Numbered from the stretch's first letter, positions 44,169 through 53,510 are shown. The stretch is DNA of 64,000 nt from Sweltsa coloradensis (GCA_024449915.1 JAMZAV010005023.1:1-64000); one strand, 5' to 3'. The notes: generated from the letters alone by a model not told the origin. A program made the numbers and translations.

Positions 44169-44513
44169 TAGAACGCCTTGGTCCATGTTCTCGACACAAC
44201 GCCCCGTACTCGTACCCGCTGTAACTTCTCGTGTCAACTCTCTCAAATGTGTATTTGACCGTACCTACTCTAAACCGTCCTCTGGCGAAGTCCACGTTTG
44301 GTCCACGAGTGGATTTATGCGACACTGCGTCTGGAACCAGCTCCCGTCACTGCGCTACAGTTGGATGGCGCCAAGCTGGCAGTCTACGTCAAACTAACCG
44401 GGGATCGTCTGTGTGAGGAGCTCCTCACTAATCTCGGGAGTTCTGTTCCGTTCCGCCTGCATGGCTGAAGGTTCCATCAGCAAGGTTGCTATCGGCCACA
44501 CTGACCTGGGCTA
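44169..44513 (+). pseudogene. LINE ORF1 (Gag-like) 5' part, copy 2
   Basis: A start codon at 44185 opens MFSTQRPVLVPAVTS...CVFDRTYSKPSSGEVH. After a frameshift, EWIYATLRLEPAPV and LDGAKLAVYVKLTGDRLCEE follow, then GSISKVAIGHTDLGY after another shift. The pattern (x-L-x-L-AVYVKL ... ISHTDLG) is that of Jockey/I-group ORF1 proteins upstream of the RRM/zinc-knuckle part. It directly abuts a LINE tail and is interrupted by S. Confidence 0.6.
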
Positions 44514-44848
44514 CCCCGTCTGGGCCTGGGGTAGAATTGGCCCAGAGCATGGCTCTGCTAATCGTACAAGGCGATTCAAGAGAAAAAGTCCACCTCGCAA
44601 ACATCAGCTAGTAAGAAGGGGAGTATGTTACTCCCCAAAACTAGAAGCGATCTCTGGCTTTAGGGAGACATCTCCTCCTTCCCTTGACGACACCCCGACG
44701 ACGATGACGACAATGACGACCGCGATTGAGAACCCTCCCTTTCCTCCACCTATACCCGTCACTGGAACTAACCAGCATGTGCCCATCATCCCCATATTCC
44801 CTAGGCTAGAGTGGGTATTATGACCTAATGGTTGACGTGTCATTAAAA
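44514..44848 (+). mobile_element. S element inserted in ORF1
   Basis: CCCCGTCTGGGCCTGGGG, TCAGCTAGTAAGAAGGG, GACGACGATGACGAC, weakened CACTGGAACTAACCAGC hairpin, TGGTTGACGTGTCATTAAAA. Confidence 0.8.
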
Positions 44849-45010
44849 AAAAAACACTCAAAGTTATAAATTTTGAACAATATTCAATTTATATCATACA
44901 CATCGTGGTTGCTAATTTTATTTCCATTCAAATAAATTTATAACTTTCATCACCATCATTTTCATTTCTTTCTATACTCTTAGAAAACAATATGATCAAC
45001 AATCACACTA
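44849..45010 (+). mobile_element. LINE-A 3'UTR, cut by MITE
   Basis: TTGAACAATATTCAATTTA, ATACTCTTAGAAAACAATA, then the MITE. No terminal hairpin follows on the other side. Confidence 0.6.
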
Positions 45011-45189
45011 CTAGGCAAACGCCAAAGCTGTTGGTAGACGAGTGAGTGAGCCATTGAGTTGAGTACCCGGAAACATCCCCTTTCCTCACCTATACCTAAG
45101 GCTGGATCTAGCTCAGTATGGGGAATGATACCGGGTATTCAACATATGGCTCACTCACTCGTCTATCAACGACTTAGGCGTTTCCCTAG
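45011..45189. mobile_element. Small foldback MITE (179 bp)
   Basis: Long inverted arms: CTAGGCAAACGCC / GGCGTTTCCCTAG ends, then GTAGACGAGTGAGTGAGCCA opposite TGGCTCACTCACTCGTCTA, and ACCCGG opposite CCGGGT. The loop is ~70 bp. CTA/TAG at the borders may be the target. Confidence 0.7.
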
Positions 45190-45265
45190 TCTAGTTGTCT
45201 AAGGCGCCCTTATACCCGGAATGTGGTAGACCTGGGTTCAATCCCCTGGTCGGAATAGATTGTGT
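45190..45265 (+). repeat. tRNA-like sequence
   Basis: TCTAGTTGTCTAAGGCGC resembles a D-arm/A box and CCTGGGTTCAATCCCCTGG is a good B box/T-arm. The anticodon arm does not pair and there is no CCA-adjacent acceptor match, so it is a pseudo-tRNA or SINE head. 45266-45559 shows nothing. Confidence 0.45.
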
Positions 45266-45559
45266 AGTCAATGGATTGTATTTAAAAAAATATTAAACAT
45301 GTTTTGAAATGCTTATAACGCAATTTAGTCTACATCAATCGTGACAATAGTATGGAAAACATACCCAGTACGAAATACGAGTAAAGATTGCAAGCTTTAC
45401 TCAATGTCCCAGCGGAATTTAGAAGAACCTTGGTCACTGCTATGCATGTTATCACAGCCTGCCAAAAATTATTAGATAAAAATGTCTTCTTCAAAAACAA
45501 AACCAATGTTGTTTAAATAAATCCTACACATCTTAAACCTTTTTTTCAATTTATTATTC

Positions 45560-45778
45560 CTTGTAAATTTAAATCGAAATGGATTTGGCTCATTTTGTAA
45601 GCAGTTCTCAGTTACCTGGTCACGGATATCTGTTTAAAATTTCAGCTCAATCTATTTGTCCGTTCGGCCAAATGAGACCGAACAAACTAACAGACCTGTT
45701 ACAGACACATAAGTCACGACCAAGGCCGAACGAGTTCCGTTATAGACTTCGTTTCGCTGCGCTAACTCGTCTAATTAA
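45560..45778 (+). repeat. G repeat, copy 3
   Basis: AAAATTTCAGCTCAATC, GACCGAACAAACTAACAG, ACTTCGTTTCGCTGCGC. Same order as 33470. A short frame across it is not supported. Confidence 0.4.
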
Positions 45779-45781
45779 CTA

Positions 45782-45858
45782 ATTACATTCACTTTATATA
45801 TCACAGGCGGCGCAATATAACCTAAACGGATGAAGCGCCCTATTTTCTAACGTCGTCG
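45782..45858 (+). mobile_element. LINE-A tail, minimal
   Basis: TATATCACAGGCGGCGC, AAACGGATGAAGCGCCC, AACGTCGTCGTCC. Confidence 0.65.
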
Positions 45859-45879
45859 TCCCATGCTCAACCGTCATTT

Positions 45880-46258
45880 TATTTGATTGCATGGCATTGC
45901 TAATCGTAGAAGGTGATTCACGAGAAAAAGTCCAAGAGGCGAACTCTTTCCTCGATTTGTTTAGTCTGGAAACACTCCCGTAGGTGGAATTGTTAATATT
46001 TAATACAATTCAGAACTTGAAAAATCCATCCAGATCGTCGTGTTAACCTCCTCCCTCAATTGACGACCTACCCGACGACGATGACAATGACACAATGAAC
46101 TATGACAAAGAAGATGACGACCGCGACGTGAGAACCCCACCTTTCCTCCCCTTTCCCGTGGCTGGTTCTGACAAGGTGGGCTCCTTCTTCCCATATCCCA
46201 TAGGCTAAAGTGGAGCATTATGTCCTAACGGTTGGCGCACTCTTAATTAAAATAAATT
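45880..46258 (+). mobile_element. S element with internal AT insert
   Basis: GCATGGCATTGCTAATCG to AGAGGCGAACTC (45880-45950), then ~80 unrelated bases, then CTCCCTCAATTGACGACC through GGTTGGCGCACTCTTAA. Confidence 0.6.
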
Positions 46259-46261
46259 AAG

Positions 46262-46372
46262 AGCCAAATTTTCCCGCTTATCCGTGGCTGGTTGTGACCA
46301 GCTTTGGCCATTCCTCCCTTTATGCGTATTTGACCTTACGGTTGACGTTACCTAAATCAAAATCACCAAAAA
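46262..46372 (+). mobile_element. S tail fragment
   Basis: CCGTGGCTGGTTGTGACCAGC hairpin, GACCTTACGGTTGACG. Confidence 0.55.
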
Positions 46373-46392
46373 ATAGTTTTTAAATGTGCCTA

Positions 46393-46765
46393 ACCCACGT
46401 CTGGGTCCAGGGCAGTATTAGCCCCGAGCATGGATCTGCAAATCGTAAAAGGCGATTCAAGAAAAAAGTCTACCTCACAAAAATCAGCTTGTAAGAAGGG
46501 AAGTATTACTCCCCGAATCTAGAGGCGAGTTCTGGCAATCGTCGTCGGGGACCTTGCCCCCTTCCCTTAACGACCCCTCGACGATGATGAAGACAATGTC
46601 ACCACGAACGATGACAAAGACTATGACGACCGCGACGTGAGAACCCCCCTGTCCTCCCTTTACCCGTGGCTGCTTCTGACCAGCATGGGACCCTATTCAT
46701 TATACCCCTAGGCTAGAGTGGTGCATTATGACCTAATGATTGATGCGCATATAATCCATATAAAC
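46393..46765 (+). mobile_element. S element, full length
   Basis: CCACGTCTGGGTCCAGG to ATGATTGATGCGCATATAAT. Confidence 0.8.
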
Positions 46766-46885
46766 CAAAATATAACTTATATGTTAGATATTAAAGAACT
46801 CACAACTAATTCATTCTTCTACCTTACAATATCACTGCGTCTCAGTATATGACCTCACGGTTAAAGCGCATTGAATCTCTCGTGG
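46766..46885 (+). repeat. Tail variant A' following S
   Basis: CTACCTTACAATATCACTGCG, then CTCACGGTTAAAGCGC and CTCTCGTGG. Third S-A' junction. 46886-47104 behind it is unassigned. Confidence 0.55.
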
Positions 46886-47104
46886 ATTTGTATTGAAATG
46901 TCCACGTTTTTGTTTTGTCCCCCGTTCAATATTAAAGTTTTATATATATATCTGCCATTCTGCTGGTGTATATTTTTTCTTGTGCATCCTGCCCAGGGGG
47001 CAGTTTATGCCACTCTTCAGGAGCCCAATTCATGTACAAATTTCTAGCCATTTGTGACGGTCACAAAATAAATATGTTAATTCACAATAAGTATAAAAAA
47101 AGAT

Positions 47105-47210
47105 CAAACCCTGTCTGGGCCCGGGGTAGAATTTTTCCCTATGCATGGCTCTGCTTATCGTAAAAGGCGCTTCAAGAGAAAAAGTTTACCTAGCAAACAT
47201 CAGCTAGTAA
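47105..47210 (+). mobile_element. S element 5' part (interrupted)
   Basis: CCCTGTCTGGGCCCGGGG to AGCTAGTAA, where a MITE is inserted. Continues at 47488. Confidence 0.8.
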
Positions 47211-47487
47211 AACCCCGTTCACACTATGAACCTTAACTGCAGTTAACTCCTTAACTGAAGTTACCATTGTAGTGTGAACGGAACGCAGTTAACAGAACCT
47301 AGTTAGTTTAACTCCAGTTAGCAGCTTAACTGGGTTGTTACAACTCAGTTAAGCCGTTAACTGCAGTTAATATTTCCCGTGCACGTGATATTTCCCATGA
47401 TTCTATGCAAACATCTAAATGATGCAATGCACACATTTAACTGAGGTTAAGTTAACTGCAGTTAAGGATCATAGTGTGAACGGGGTC
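47211..47487. mobile_element. Harbinger-like MITE (277 bp) in S
   Basis: Inverted ends CCCCGTTCACACTATGA...CC / GG...TCATAGTGTGAACGGGG extend over ~35 bp including TTAACTGCAGTTAA. TAA is duplicated (47208-47210, 47488-47490). Internal AACTGCAGTTAA-type palindromes recur. The S reading AGCTAG-TAA-GAAGGG is restored exactly by removing it. Confidence 0.8.
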
Positions 47488-47632
47488 TAAGAAGGGTAGT
47501 ATAATACTCCTCGAAACTATAGAGGCGAGCTCTGGCAATCGTCGTCGGGGACCCCCTTCTCTTGACGACCTCCCCGACGACAATTACAATGACACAATGA
47601 ACTATGACAAAGACGATGACGACCGTGACGTG
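47488..47632 (+). mobile_element. S element middle part
   Basis: GAAGGGTAGTATAATACTCC to GATGACGACCGTGACGTG, then broken by a second insert. Confidence 0.75.
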
Positions 47633-48005
47633 CACCCTTTTTATTTTTTATTGAAATAAATAATATTTCTGATGCAATTTAATCCATTATAAATGAGATC
47701 TTATATTGACGTTAAGAGTAAAAAAATGTGATGTTGCTGAATGGATTTTTGCAGAGACCTTCCTTATATAAAACTTATCAACATACTTAAACTCACCTAC
47801 AATCGGACTGGAGTTTCAGCCGCCATATTAGAAAATGGCAGCTAAAAAGTGTTGCTTATCGAATATCTCCAAATTGGTTGGAGACAGACAAAATGGATCA
47901 CTTGCAAAAATATTCCCTATTCAATTTCCTGAAAATTGGGTCGTCTATAGTTTCGTTATGGACAAAGGTTACGTCACAAAATCGTTTTTTTGTGCTATTT
48001 GGAGT
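47633..48005 (+). other. Unknown insert in S with TATA-like site and short ORF
   Basis: About 370 bp replacing part of S, with no terminal repeats seen. CTTATATAAAAC at about 47764 is TATA-like. About 65 bp on, an AAAATGGCAG context opens a 63-codon frame (47835-48026) starting MAAKKCCLSNISKLVGDRQN that runs into S sequence. Could be a captured promoter/exon fragment or a small unknown element. Confidence 0.4.
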
Positions 48006-48082
48006 ACCAGTCCCCTTATCCCCTAGGCTAGAGTAATGCATTATGACCTAACGGTTGACGCGTCTTTAATCCAAATAAACAA
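48006..48082 (+). mobile_element. S element 3' tail
   Basis: CTTATCCCCTAGGCTAGAG, ACGGTTGACGCGTCTTTAA. Probably the end of the copy starting at 47105. Confidence 0.7.
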
Positions 48083-48340
48083 TCTCACAAAAATCAGATT
48101 GAAAGAAGGGTAGTCTCTTCTCCCCGAAACTAGAGGCGAGCTCTGGCGAACGTCGTCGGAGACACCTCACTGTTCCCGTGACGACCTACCCGACGACGAT
48201 GAAAATGACATAACGAACGATGACTTTGATGATTGATCATGGTGGCTGGTTCTGACCAGCAAGGGATTTTCCTCCACATATCCCCTAGGCATGAGTGGCG
48301 CATTATGACTTAACGGTTGACGCGCCCTAAATCCGATAAA
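48083..48340 (+). mobile_element. S element, 5'-truncated
   Basis: Begins in TCTCACAAAAATCAG (CTCGCAAACATCAG) and runs to GACGCGCCCTAAATCCG. The GATGAC tract is shortened. Confidence 0.7.
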
Positions 48341-48525
48341 AAAACTCTTGAAGAACGTATATAATATTATATGATTTTGGCGACAAACTTTATATATTTC
48401 GCATATCAAGTTATAACAATATTTTCATCAAACACACCATAAACTCAATTCATCAACTCACAATATCACAGGTAGCGTAATTCGGCCGATCGGATTAAAG
48501 CGCCCTAGTTTCTCACGTCGTTCTC
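48341..48525 (+). mobile_element. LINE-A 3' part with deletion
   Basis: TTGAAGAACGTATATAA, TTTTGGCGACAAACTTTA, shortened 3'UTR, GGTAGCG...GGATTAAAGCGCCC. Confidence 0.65.
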
Positions 48526-48575
48526 ATTCTCACTTTCTTAAAGGAGTGTTTTCTGGCACTGAAAAGAAGCTAAGC

Positions 48576-48950
48576 GGATCTGGGCCCGGGGTAGAATTGG
48601 CCCAGAGCATGGCACTGCTAATCTTAAAAGGTGTTTCAAGAGAAAAAGTCCACCTCGCAAACATCAGCTAGAAAGAGCGGAGTGTCTTACTCCCCGAAGC
48701 TAGAGGCGAGCTCTGGCAATCGTCGTCGGGGACCTTGCCCCCTTCCCTTGACGACCCCCCGGCGACGATGTCAATGACACAACGAACGATGACAAAGACG
48801 TTGACGACTGCGACGTGAAAACCCCCATTCCTCCCCCTATACCCGTGGCTGGTTCTAAACAGCTTGTCACTCCCCCCCCCCCCCCCTTAGGCTAGAGTGG
48901 TGCATTATGACCTAACGGTTGACGCGTCCTTAATCCAAATAATCAAAAAG
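48576..48950 (+). mobile_element. S element, full length, well preserved
   Basis: Good reference copy: TCTGGGCC...GGCCCAGA stem, CAGAGC/GCACTG hairpin, CTAGAAAGAGCGGAG, CGACGATGTCAATGAC tract, C14 run, GTGCATTATGACCTAACGG and TTAATCCAAATAATC. Confidence 0.88.
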
Positions 48951-49390
48951 TCAGGGGTAGAGTGGGTGAACGCTCTGCCCTGAAACTCACGTATACCGCA
49001 GGTTAGAGCAGATAGAGGGTATAAGAGCTAGTGTAACGGCTTCGTTCTCCTCGACGTCTGCTTGGCAGTCCGGGTTATTGGAGGAACCTTTATGACTCTC
49101 AAAGTTACACCGTTGGTTTCCCTAGGTACTTTTCGAAAGGAGTAGGCTACGTGCCGGTACCGGGTTTCCCCTCCTCCCTTTTGTTCATATTTCATACTCA
49201 TCGATCACCAATTATCGTTTCGAATAGCCAAAGTGCATTAATATGAGACGTTTAGCAATAATTAATCAATCAGTCAATCAATCTCACGCTCAACGCAGTC
49301 ATTAAGGTGATACTGAAGAGGGGTACTGAAGTGGCCGATGGCCGAGTCTTTTACCTAATTGTTGAAGAGCCTTTATTCAAAATAAACTTC
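48951..49390. other. Unassigned stretch
   Basis: No recognised gene or repeat. Confidence 0.3.
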
Positions 49391-49795
49391 ACCCCCAATT
49401 GGGCTCGGGTAAGAATTAGCCAAGCGCATGGCTCTGCTAATAGTGAAAGGCGATTCAAGAGAAAAAGTCCATCTTGCAAACATCAGCTATACTGAGAATG
49501 GTTAGTATATTACTCCACGAAACTAGGTGTGAGGTCTGACAATCGTCGTCGGGTACACGTCCTCCTCCCCTAGAGGACCTCTCCGAAACAACGACGACGA
49601 CGACGACGACGGCGACAATGACAATGACGAGACGATGGATGGCAAAGACAACGATGACCGGACGTGAAAACACATTCTTTCCCCTTTCTGCCCTTGGCTG
49701 GTTCTGACCGGCATGGGACTTTCCTTCCAACACCCCTTAGGCTAGAGTGGCGCATTTAAGAACCAACGCTTGACGCTCCCCAAATCTAATTGAAT
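49391..49795 (+). mobile_element. S element with expanded CGA/GAC tract
   Basis: CCCCCAATTGGGCTCGGG head. At 49590-49630 the tract is expanded to consecutive ACG/GAC triplets. Tail is degraded (CGCTTGACGCTCCCC). Confidence 0.75.
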
Positions 49796-49866
49796 AATAA
49801 AATGTTATTTCAGTATCACAGGCGGCGCAGTATATCCAAACCGGTTGAAGCGCGCGCTAGTTAAAA
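49796..49866 (+). mobile_element. LINE-A tail, minimal
   Basis: TCAGTATCACAGGCGGCGC, AACCGGTTGAAGCGCGCGC. The TTCTCACGTCGTC end is missing. Confidence 0.65.
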
Positions 49867-49954
49867 AATAAAAATGAATCATGACATAAACAAATTTATT
49901 TTATTGATAAGCAATTCTGATACAACTACTAATAAAACTTCTAGAAAACTGTGC

Positions 49955-50128
49955 CATTATGGTTTATAACAGAACTATTTCTCACATCCCAAACAAAATA
50001 AATCAACCTGCGTAGGAATCATGAAAACTTCCGTCAACAAGGCGGTGAAGGAAACATTGTTGAAACATTATGCTCTGTCAATTGTTTTCTTTTGTTCTTG
50101 GACGAGCAAGACGTGCGTGGTCTTGTGA
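49955..50128 (+). repeat. D repeat, 5' part alone
   Basis: GAAAACTTCCGTCAACAAGG, AGGAAACATTGTT and TTGTTCTTGGACGAGCAAG match 24690-24860. Stops at CTTGTGAATAG without the S variant. Confidence 0.65.
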
Positions 50129-50284
50129 ATAGGGAACTAGCCTTCATTCCAGAAATCGAATATGTTAAAGATAACATCTTTAAAAAAATAACATAAAAGT
50201 TTTTTTTTGTCTAAGGTTAATACTTTTCTCAATATTTAAAGTTGAAATTTGAATCTGGCTTCCCGCCAAAAGACAACACGAAAA

Positions 50285-50480
50285 GTAGTGTGACGTCAGA
50301 CTGCTGACCGCAGCCTAGCGCTGACCCAAAGGCGCTCCGCTATCTAGATATAAATGGTAGATATTCTACCATCCAGTCGGCGGTGGGTCAAACACATCCT
50401 AGCAGACAGCTGCCGTCACTGCGCCCGCTGTCATTCCTGCTATCGTTTCTCAATGATCCTTTTGATAGATTTTAAAAGAA
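50285..50480 (+). promoter_or_regulatory. Promoter-like region before THAP exon
   Basis: Contains a perfect CRE-type palindrome TGACGTCA (about 50291), a TATA-like GATATAAATGG (about 50347), then ~130 bp of 5'UTR-like sequence to an ATG at 50481. Composition is richer in C/G than neighbouring repeats. Function inferred only from motif order. Confidence 0.45.
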
Positions 50481-50735
50481 ATGAAGCTTTATAAAAGGTG
50501 TAAGGTACCAATGTGTTTAAACACCACTCTAGAAACACCAGAGAAAGTATTCATATAGTATGTGCGAAAAAGAACTAAACAGGTGAAAATAATGGTTAAA
50601 CGCAACAAGACGAGAATATGTCAAGGAATCGTAGGGCCAAGCCTACCGCTGCAAATTCACTTTACCGTTGTGAATACCACTTTCATGCAAGTAAATGATA
50701 TTAATCGGTCTACCTACTACTTTTTTATTTCGCAG
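50481..50735 (+). pseudogene. THAP-domain exon (plus-strand arm)
   Basis: ATG at 50481 opens MKLYKRCKVPMCLNTTLETP then EKVFI, the N-terminus of a THAP C2CH zinc finger (C-x4-C here). A stop follows. Further on another frame gives YRCEYHFHASK at 50660-50695, the C-x2-H half, followed by a GTAAAT donor-like site as in known THAP first exons. The key Cys/His residues survive but stops and frameshifts separate them. It could be a host THAP gene copy or the THAP exon of a P-element-like transposon. No transposase core was found. Confidence 0.6.
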
Positions 50736-50959
50736 GTTAGTTTCCTATGAGCTTCTAATTTACCTCGGGATTATTATAAGCCTAGGACCTATACATAACT
50801 CAGTTTCTCGCGGGGAAATATTCCGAATATGTAGTTAAAAATTTGAATTTGTGACATTCTCCCATGCGAGAAAACGCGGCCCTAGACTTATAATCCCAAG
50901 GCAAATTTTGCTGCGAGAATATTTGGCCGGAGCCTAACAGAAGCTTATAGGAAATTCAC

Positions 50960-51175
50960 TTGTGAATTAAAAAGCTAGTAGACCAATTAATAATATTTAC
51001 TTGCATCAAAGTGGTCTTCACAACAGTAGAGTGAATTTGTAGAGGGGGCGTCCTCCTCAAAACATTCTCGTGCTGCAGCTTTGAACAATTCTTTTTGCCT
51101 TGTTTGTCGTTTGGTTCTTTTGGCACGTGTTTAAAATGATCTTCTCCGGTGTTTCTACAGTGGTAGCCTTTGCCC
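50960..51175 (-). pseudogene. THAP-domain exon (minus-strand arm)
   Basis: Reading from 51175 downwards: TTVETPEK, then after indels LYCCEDHFDASKYY (about 51035-50995), the YC-CEDHF signature of THAP domains. It is collinear with the plus-strand exon in inverted orientation, including the GTAAAT after the His motif. The first Cys pair is not readable here. Confidence 0.55.
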
Positions 51176-51269
51176 TCTTGGTAGACCTAGGTCCTTAGGA
51201 CCTAGGGCCGAGGTAGGCCTCGGGAAGTCACTACTCCATTTATTGTGCTTACATCTAAGTTAACATCAT

Positions 51270-51536
51270 GAAAACGATAACGGCAACAAACTTTCTAAAT
51301 TTCTCATACAAAGTAATTTATTTTACTAAATTTAAGTCACATTATTCACATTTCTTTAATTACATATTTATTTCAATTCGAATAAATATTTTTTGTTAAG
51401 CTATACTATCATCACAATCATTTCCTTTTTCTAATATAAACACTTAGAAAAAATAAAATCATTAACTTTCAATTTCACAAGCGGCGCAATATAACCTAAC
51501 CGGTTGAAGCGCCCTAGTTTCTCACGTCGTCGTGAA
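51270..51536 (+). mobile_element. LINE-A 3' part
   Basis: CGATAACGGCAACAAAC, 3'UTR, AACCGGTTGAAGCGCCC, CTCACGTCGTCGTG. The ~35 bp before it (CCATTTATTGTGCTTACATC) also precedes the LINE-A at 60160. Confidence 0.8.
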
Positions 51537-51655
51537 TTTTCTTTTTGAATGGCTGGTTCTGACCAGCACGGGCCCCTCCGCCCCATATCCCCTAGACTAG
51601 AGTGGCGCATTATGACCTAACGGTTGAAGCGCACTTAATCCAAAAAAACCAAAAT
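51537..51655 (+). mobile_element. S element 3' part
   Basis: GGCTGGTTCTGACCAGCACG, CCCATATCCCCTAGAC, GGCGCATTATGACC, CACTTAATCC. It follows the LINE-A GTC tail after ~20 bp. Confidence 0.75.
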
Positions 51656-51659
51656 TCAT

Positions 51660-51768
51660 CGTCTTCCTCAAACACCTCCTCCGCTACCGTGGGTCGGTTT
51701 AGTAGATCCCTCCATTTCTCACGGTTTTCCCACAGACTTTCAGCTTCCACTTTGTTCCATGTTGTTTA
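51660..51768 (-). pseudogene. Possible LINE ORF2 C-terminal fragment
   Basis: One minus-strand frame reads WNKVEAESLWENREKWRDLL, then NRPTVAEEVFEEDDE, resembling the Trp-rich C-terminal tail of some LINE polyproteins. Too short for a firm call. Confidence 0.35.
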
Positions 51769-51789
51769 ACAAGGCGTCGTATTTTGTGC

Positions 51790-52163
51790 ATTCTGTTAAC
51801 TTACATCTTGTGCTAGCAGAACGTACCAAACACAATGACTTGCGCACGCAATTTGATCTCTCCCAATCGTATGAAGAACGTCTGTCTTATGATAACTGTG
51901 ACACAATTTCTGAATTACTCATTCAAAGTAACTTATTTAACAAAATTTAATTCATATTATACACATTTCTTTAAATTATGTATTTCCATTCGAATAAATA
52001 ATTTTTTTTGCAATATCTATCATCATCATCATTATCTTTTCTTACAAATATACTTAGAAAACAATAATGTCATCTTTCACAAAATTAACTCATCTCATCA
52101 ACTTACAATAACACAGGCGGCGCAATATGACCTAACCGGTTGAAGCGCCCTAGTTTCTCACAT
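51790..52163 (+). mobile_element. LINE-A 3' part
   Basis: CTAGCAGAACGTACC, CGCACGCAATTTGATCTC, ATGATAACTGTGACACA, 3'UTR, consensus hairpin. The tail TCACATCGTTGTT is followed at once by the D repeat. Confidence 0.8.
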
Positions 52164-52620
52164 CGTTGTTATAGGTGGTCTTGTGAAGTCTACTTTTTTT
52201 GCAGAAGATAGTGACAAATAATGACTATTTATTGATATCATAATAATAACAGTGATATTGAGATCTTTCAGCAAGAATGAAGCAAACTGAGGTTCTATTA
52301 TTTACTTGGTTCGAAGATTAACTCGGTCCAAAGTGTTGGCTTGATGGCAGAGGCATTTTCGTCTGTCGCCATTCTGTTATCTTCGCCTGGACCCAACATA
52401 ATTTAGCCCAGAGCTTGGCCTTGAAGATTATAAAATACATCAAAAGTGTATTTTTTGGTTGCAAATATCATCTATTATGAAGAAGATTATATAACTTCCC
52501 GAGGCGAGCTCTGGCCGTGGCCGTGTGAAGCTTCTCCCTTCCTTTCCCTCCGTGGCTGGTTCTGACCAGCATGGGATTGTACCCTCCACATCCACTAGGA
52601 CTAGACGCACATGTTATCAA
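52164..52620 (+). mobile_element. D repeat joined to S variant, copy 3
   Basis: GGTGGTCTTGTGAAG, AGCAAGAATGAAGCAAACTG, TCCAAAGTGTTGGCTTGATG, then CGCCTGGACCCAACATAATT and the S variant through GGCTGGTTCTGACCAGC. The D part begins ~170 bp further in than at 24669. Confidence 0.65.
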
Positions 52621-52624
52621 AATT

Positions 52625-52700
52625 CAAAAAAATATTAAGTGAGACCCTTTCGCCTCCTACCTGTGGCTGTTTCTTTCAGCATGTGATTTTCTTCCCCACA
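52625..52700 (+). mobile_element. S tail fragment
   Basis: CCTGTGGCTGTTTCTTTCAGC hairpin region only. Confidence 0.4.
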
Positions 52701-52876
52701 ATACCCGGGGTAGAAATTGTCCGAGAGCACGACTCTGCTTATCGAAAGTGGCGAGGAAGGAGATACAATCCAACACTCAAACAGCATAAGTATGATATTA
52801 TAACTCCCCGAAACTAGAGGCAAGCTCTGGCAATCGTCGTCGTGTACACCACCAACTCCCCTTGACGACCTCTCCT
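52701..52876 (+). mobile_element. S element 5' half fused to LINE-A
   Basis: CCCGGGGTAGAAATTGTCC to GACGACCTCTCCTTG, with LINE-A coding sequence starting at the break. The same kind of S-to-LINE-A join as at 13438. Confidence 0.7.
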
Positions 52877-53510
52877 TGTCAAGAGTGGATTCAAGCAACA
52901 ATTGTTGGATTTGCGACAAGCACCTTGGCATGTGGTGCAAAATAACAAATTGCGTAGTGTGATGCTCACATTGACAAATAAAATTCGTCCACCTACGTCT
53001 CGACTCTCACGTAGAGAAGAGGTGGTATTGTCTAGTATTCGTATAGGCCACACACGTCTAACTCACGGATATCTCTTAACCAGAGAGAAATCTATTCCCA
53101 GAAATGACACATGTGATGTACCTTTAACCGTACATCATATGCTAGCACAATGTACCAAATATGATGCCTTGCGCACGCAATTTGATCTCTCCCAATCATA
53201 TGAAGAACTTCTATCATATGATAACGGCGACAAACTTTCTAAATTGCTCATCCATAGGAATCAATTTAACAAAATTTAATTCACATCATACACATTTCTT
53301 TCTTTTCTTGCTTTTCATTCACGTACATAATTTTTATTTTGCTATTACTTTCATCATCATCAATTTATTTTGATATTTATACACTTAGAAAACAATCTAA
53401 TCATCAAACATACCTGCATTAACTCTTCTCACTTACTTTCATTCACAGGCGGCGCAATATGACCTAACCGGTTGAAGCGCCCTAGTTTCTCACGTCGTCG
53501 TCGGCTAAAA
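52877..53510 (+). mobile_element. LINE-A 3' part, long copy
   Basis: From KSGFKQ-like coding through RLSRREEVV, GHTRLTHGYLLTRE, VPLTVHHMLAQC and SYEELLSYDNGDKLSKLLI in one frame from 52902 to 53279. This is only lightly damaged (DTCDV is intact). Then 3'UTR, hairpin and CACGTCGTCGTCGG. Confidence 0.85.

Larger units (their letters stand above)
50481..51180. repeat. Large inverted repeat carrying both THAP copies
   Basis: Arms of ~300 bp: GAAACACC-GAGAA, ATGCAAGTAAAT, TTAAT-GGTCTAC, TTTCCTAT-AGCTTCT, GGGATTAT-TAAG-CTAG and TTTCTCGC occur in order on both arms. The centre is near 50850. Arms differ by perhaps 20% with indels. Confidence 0.7.
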
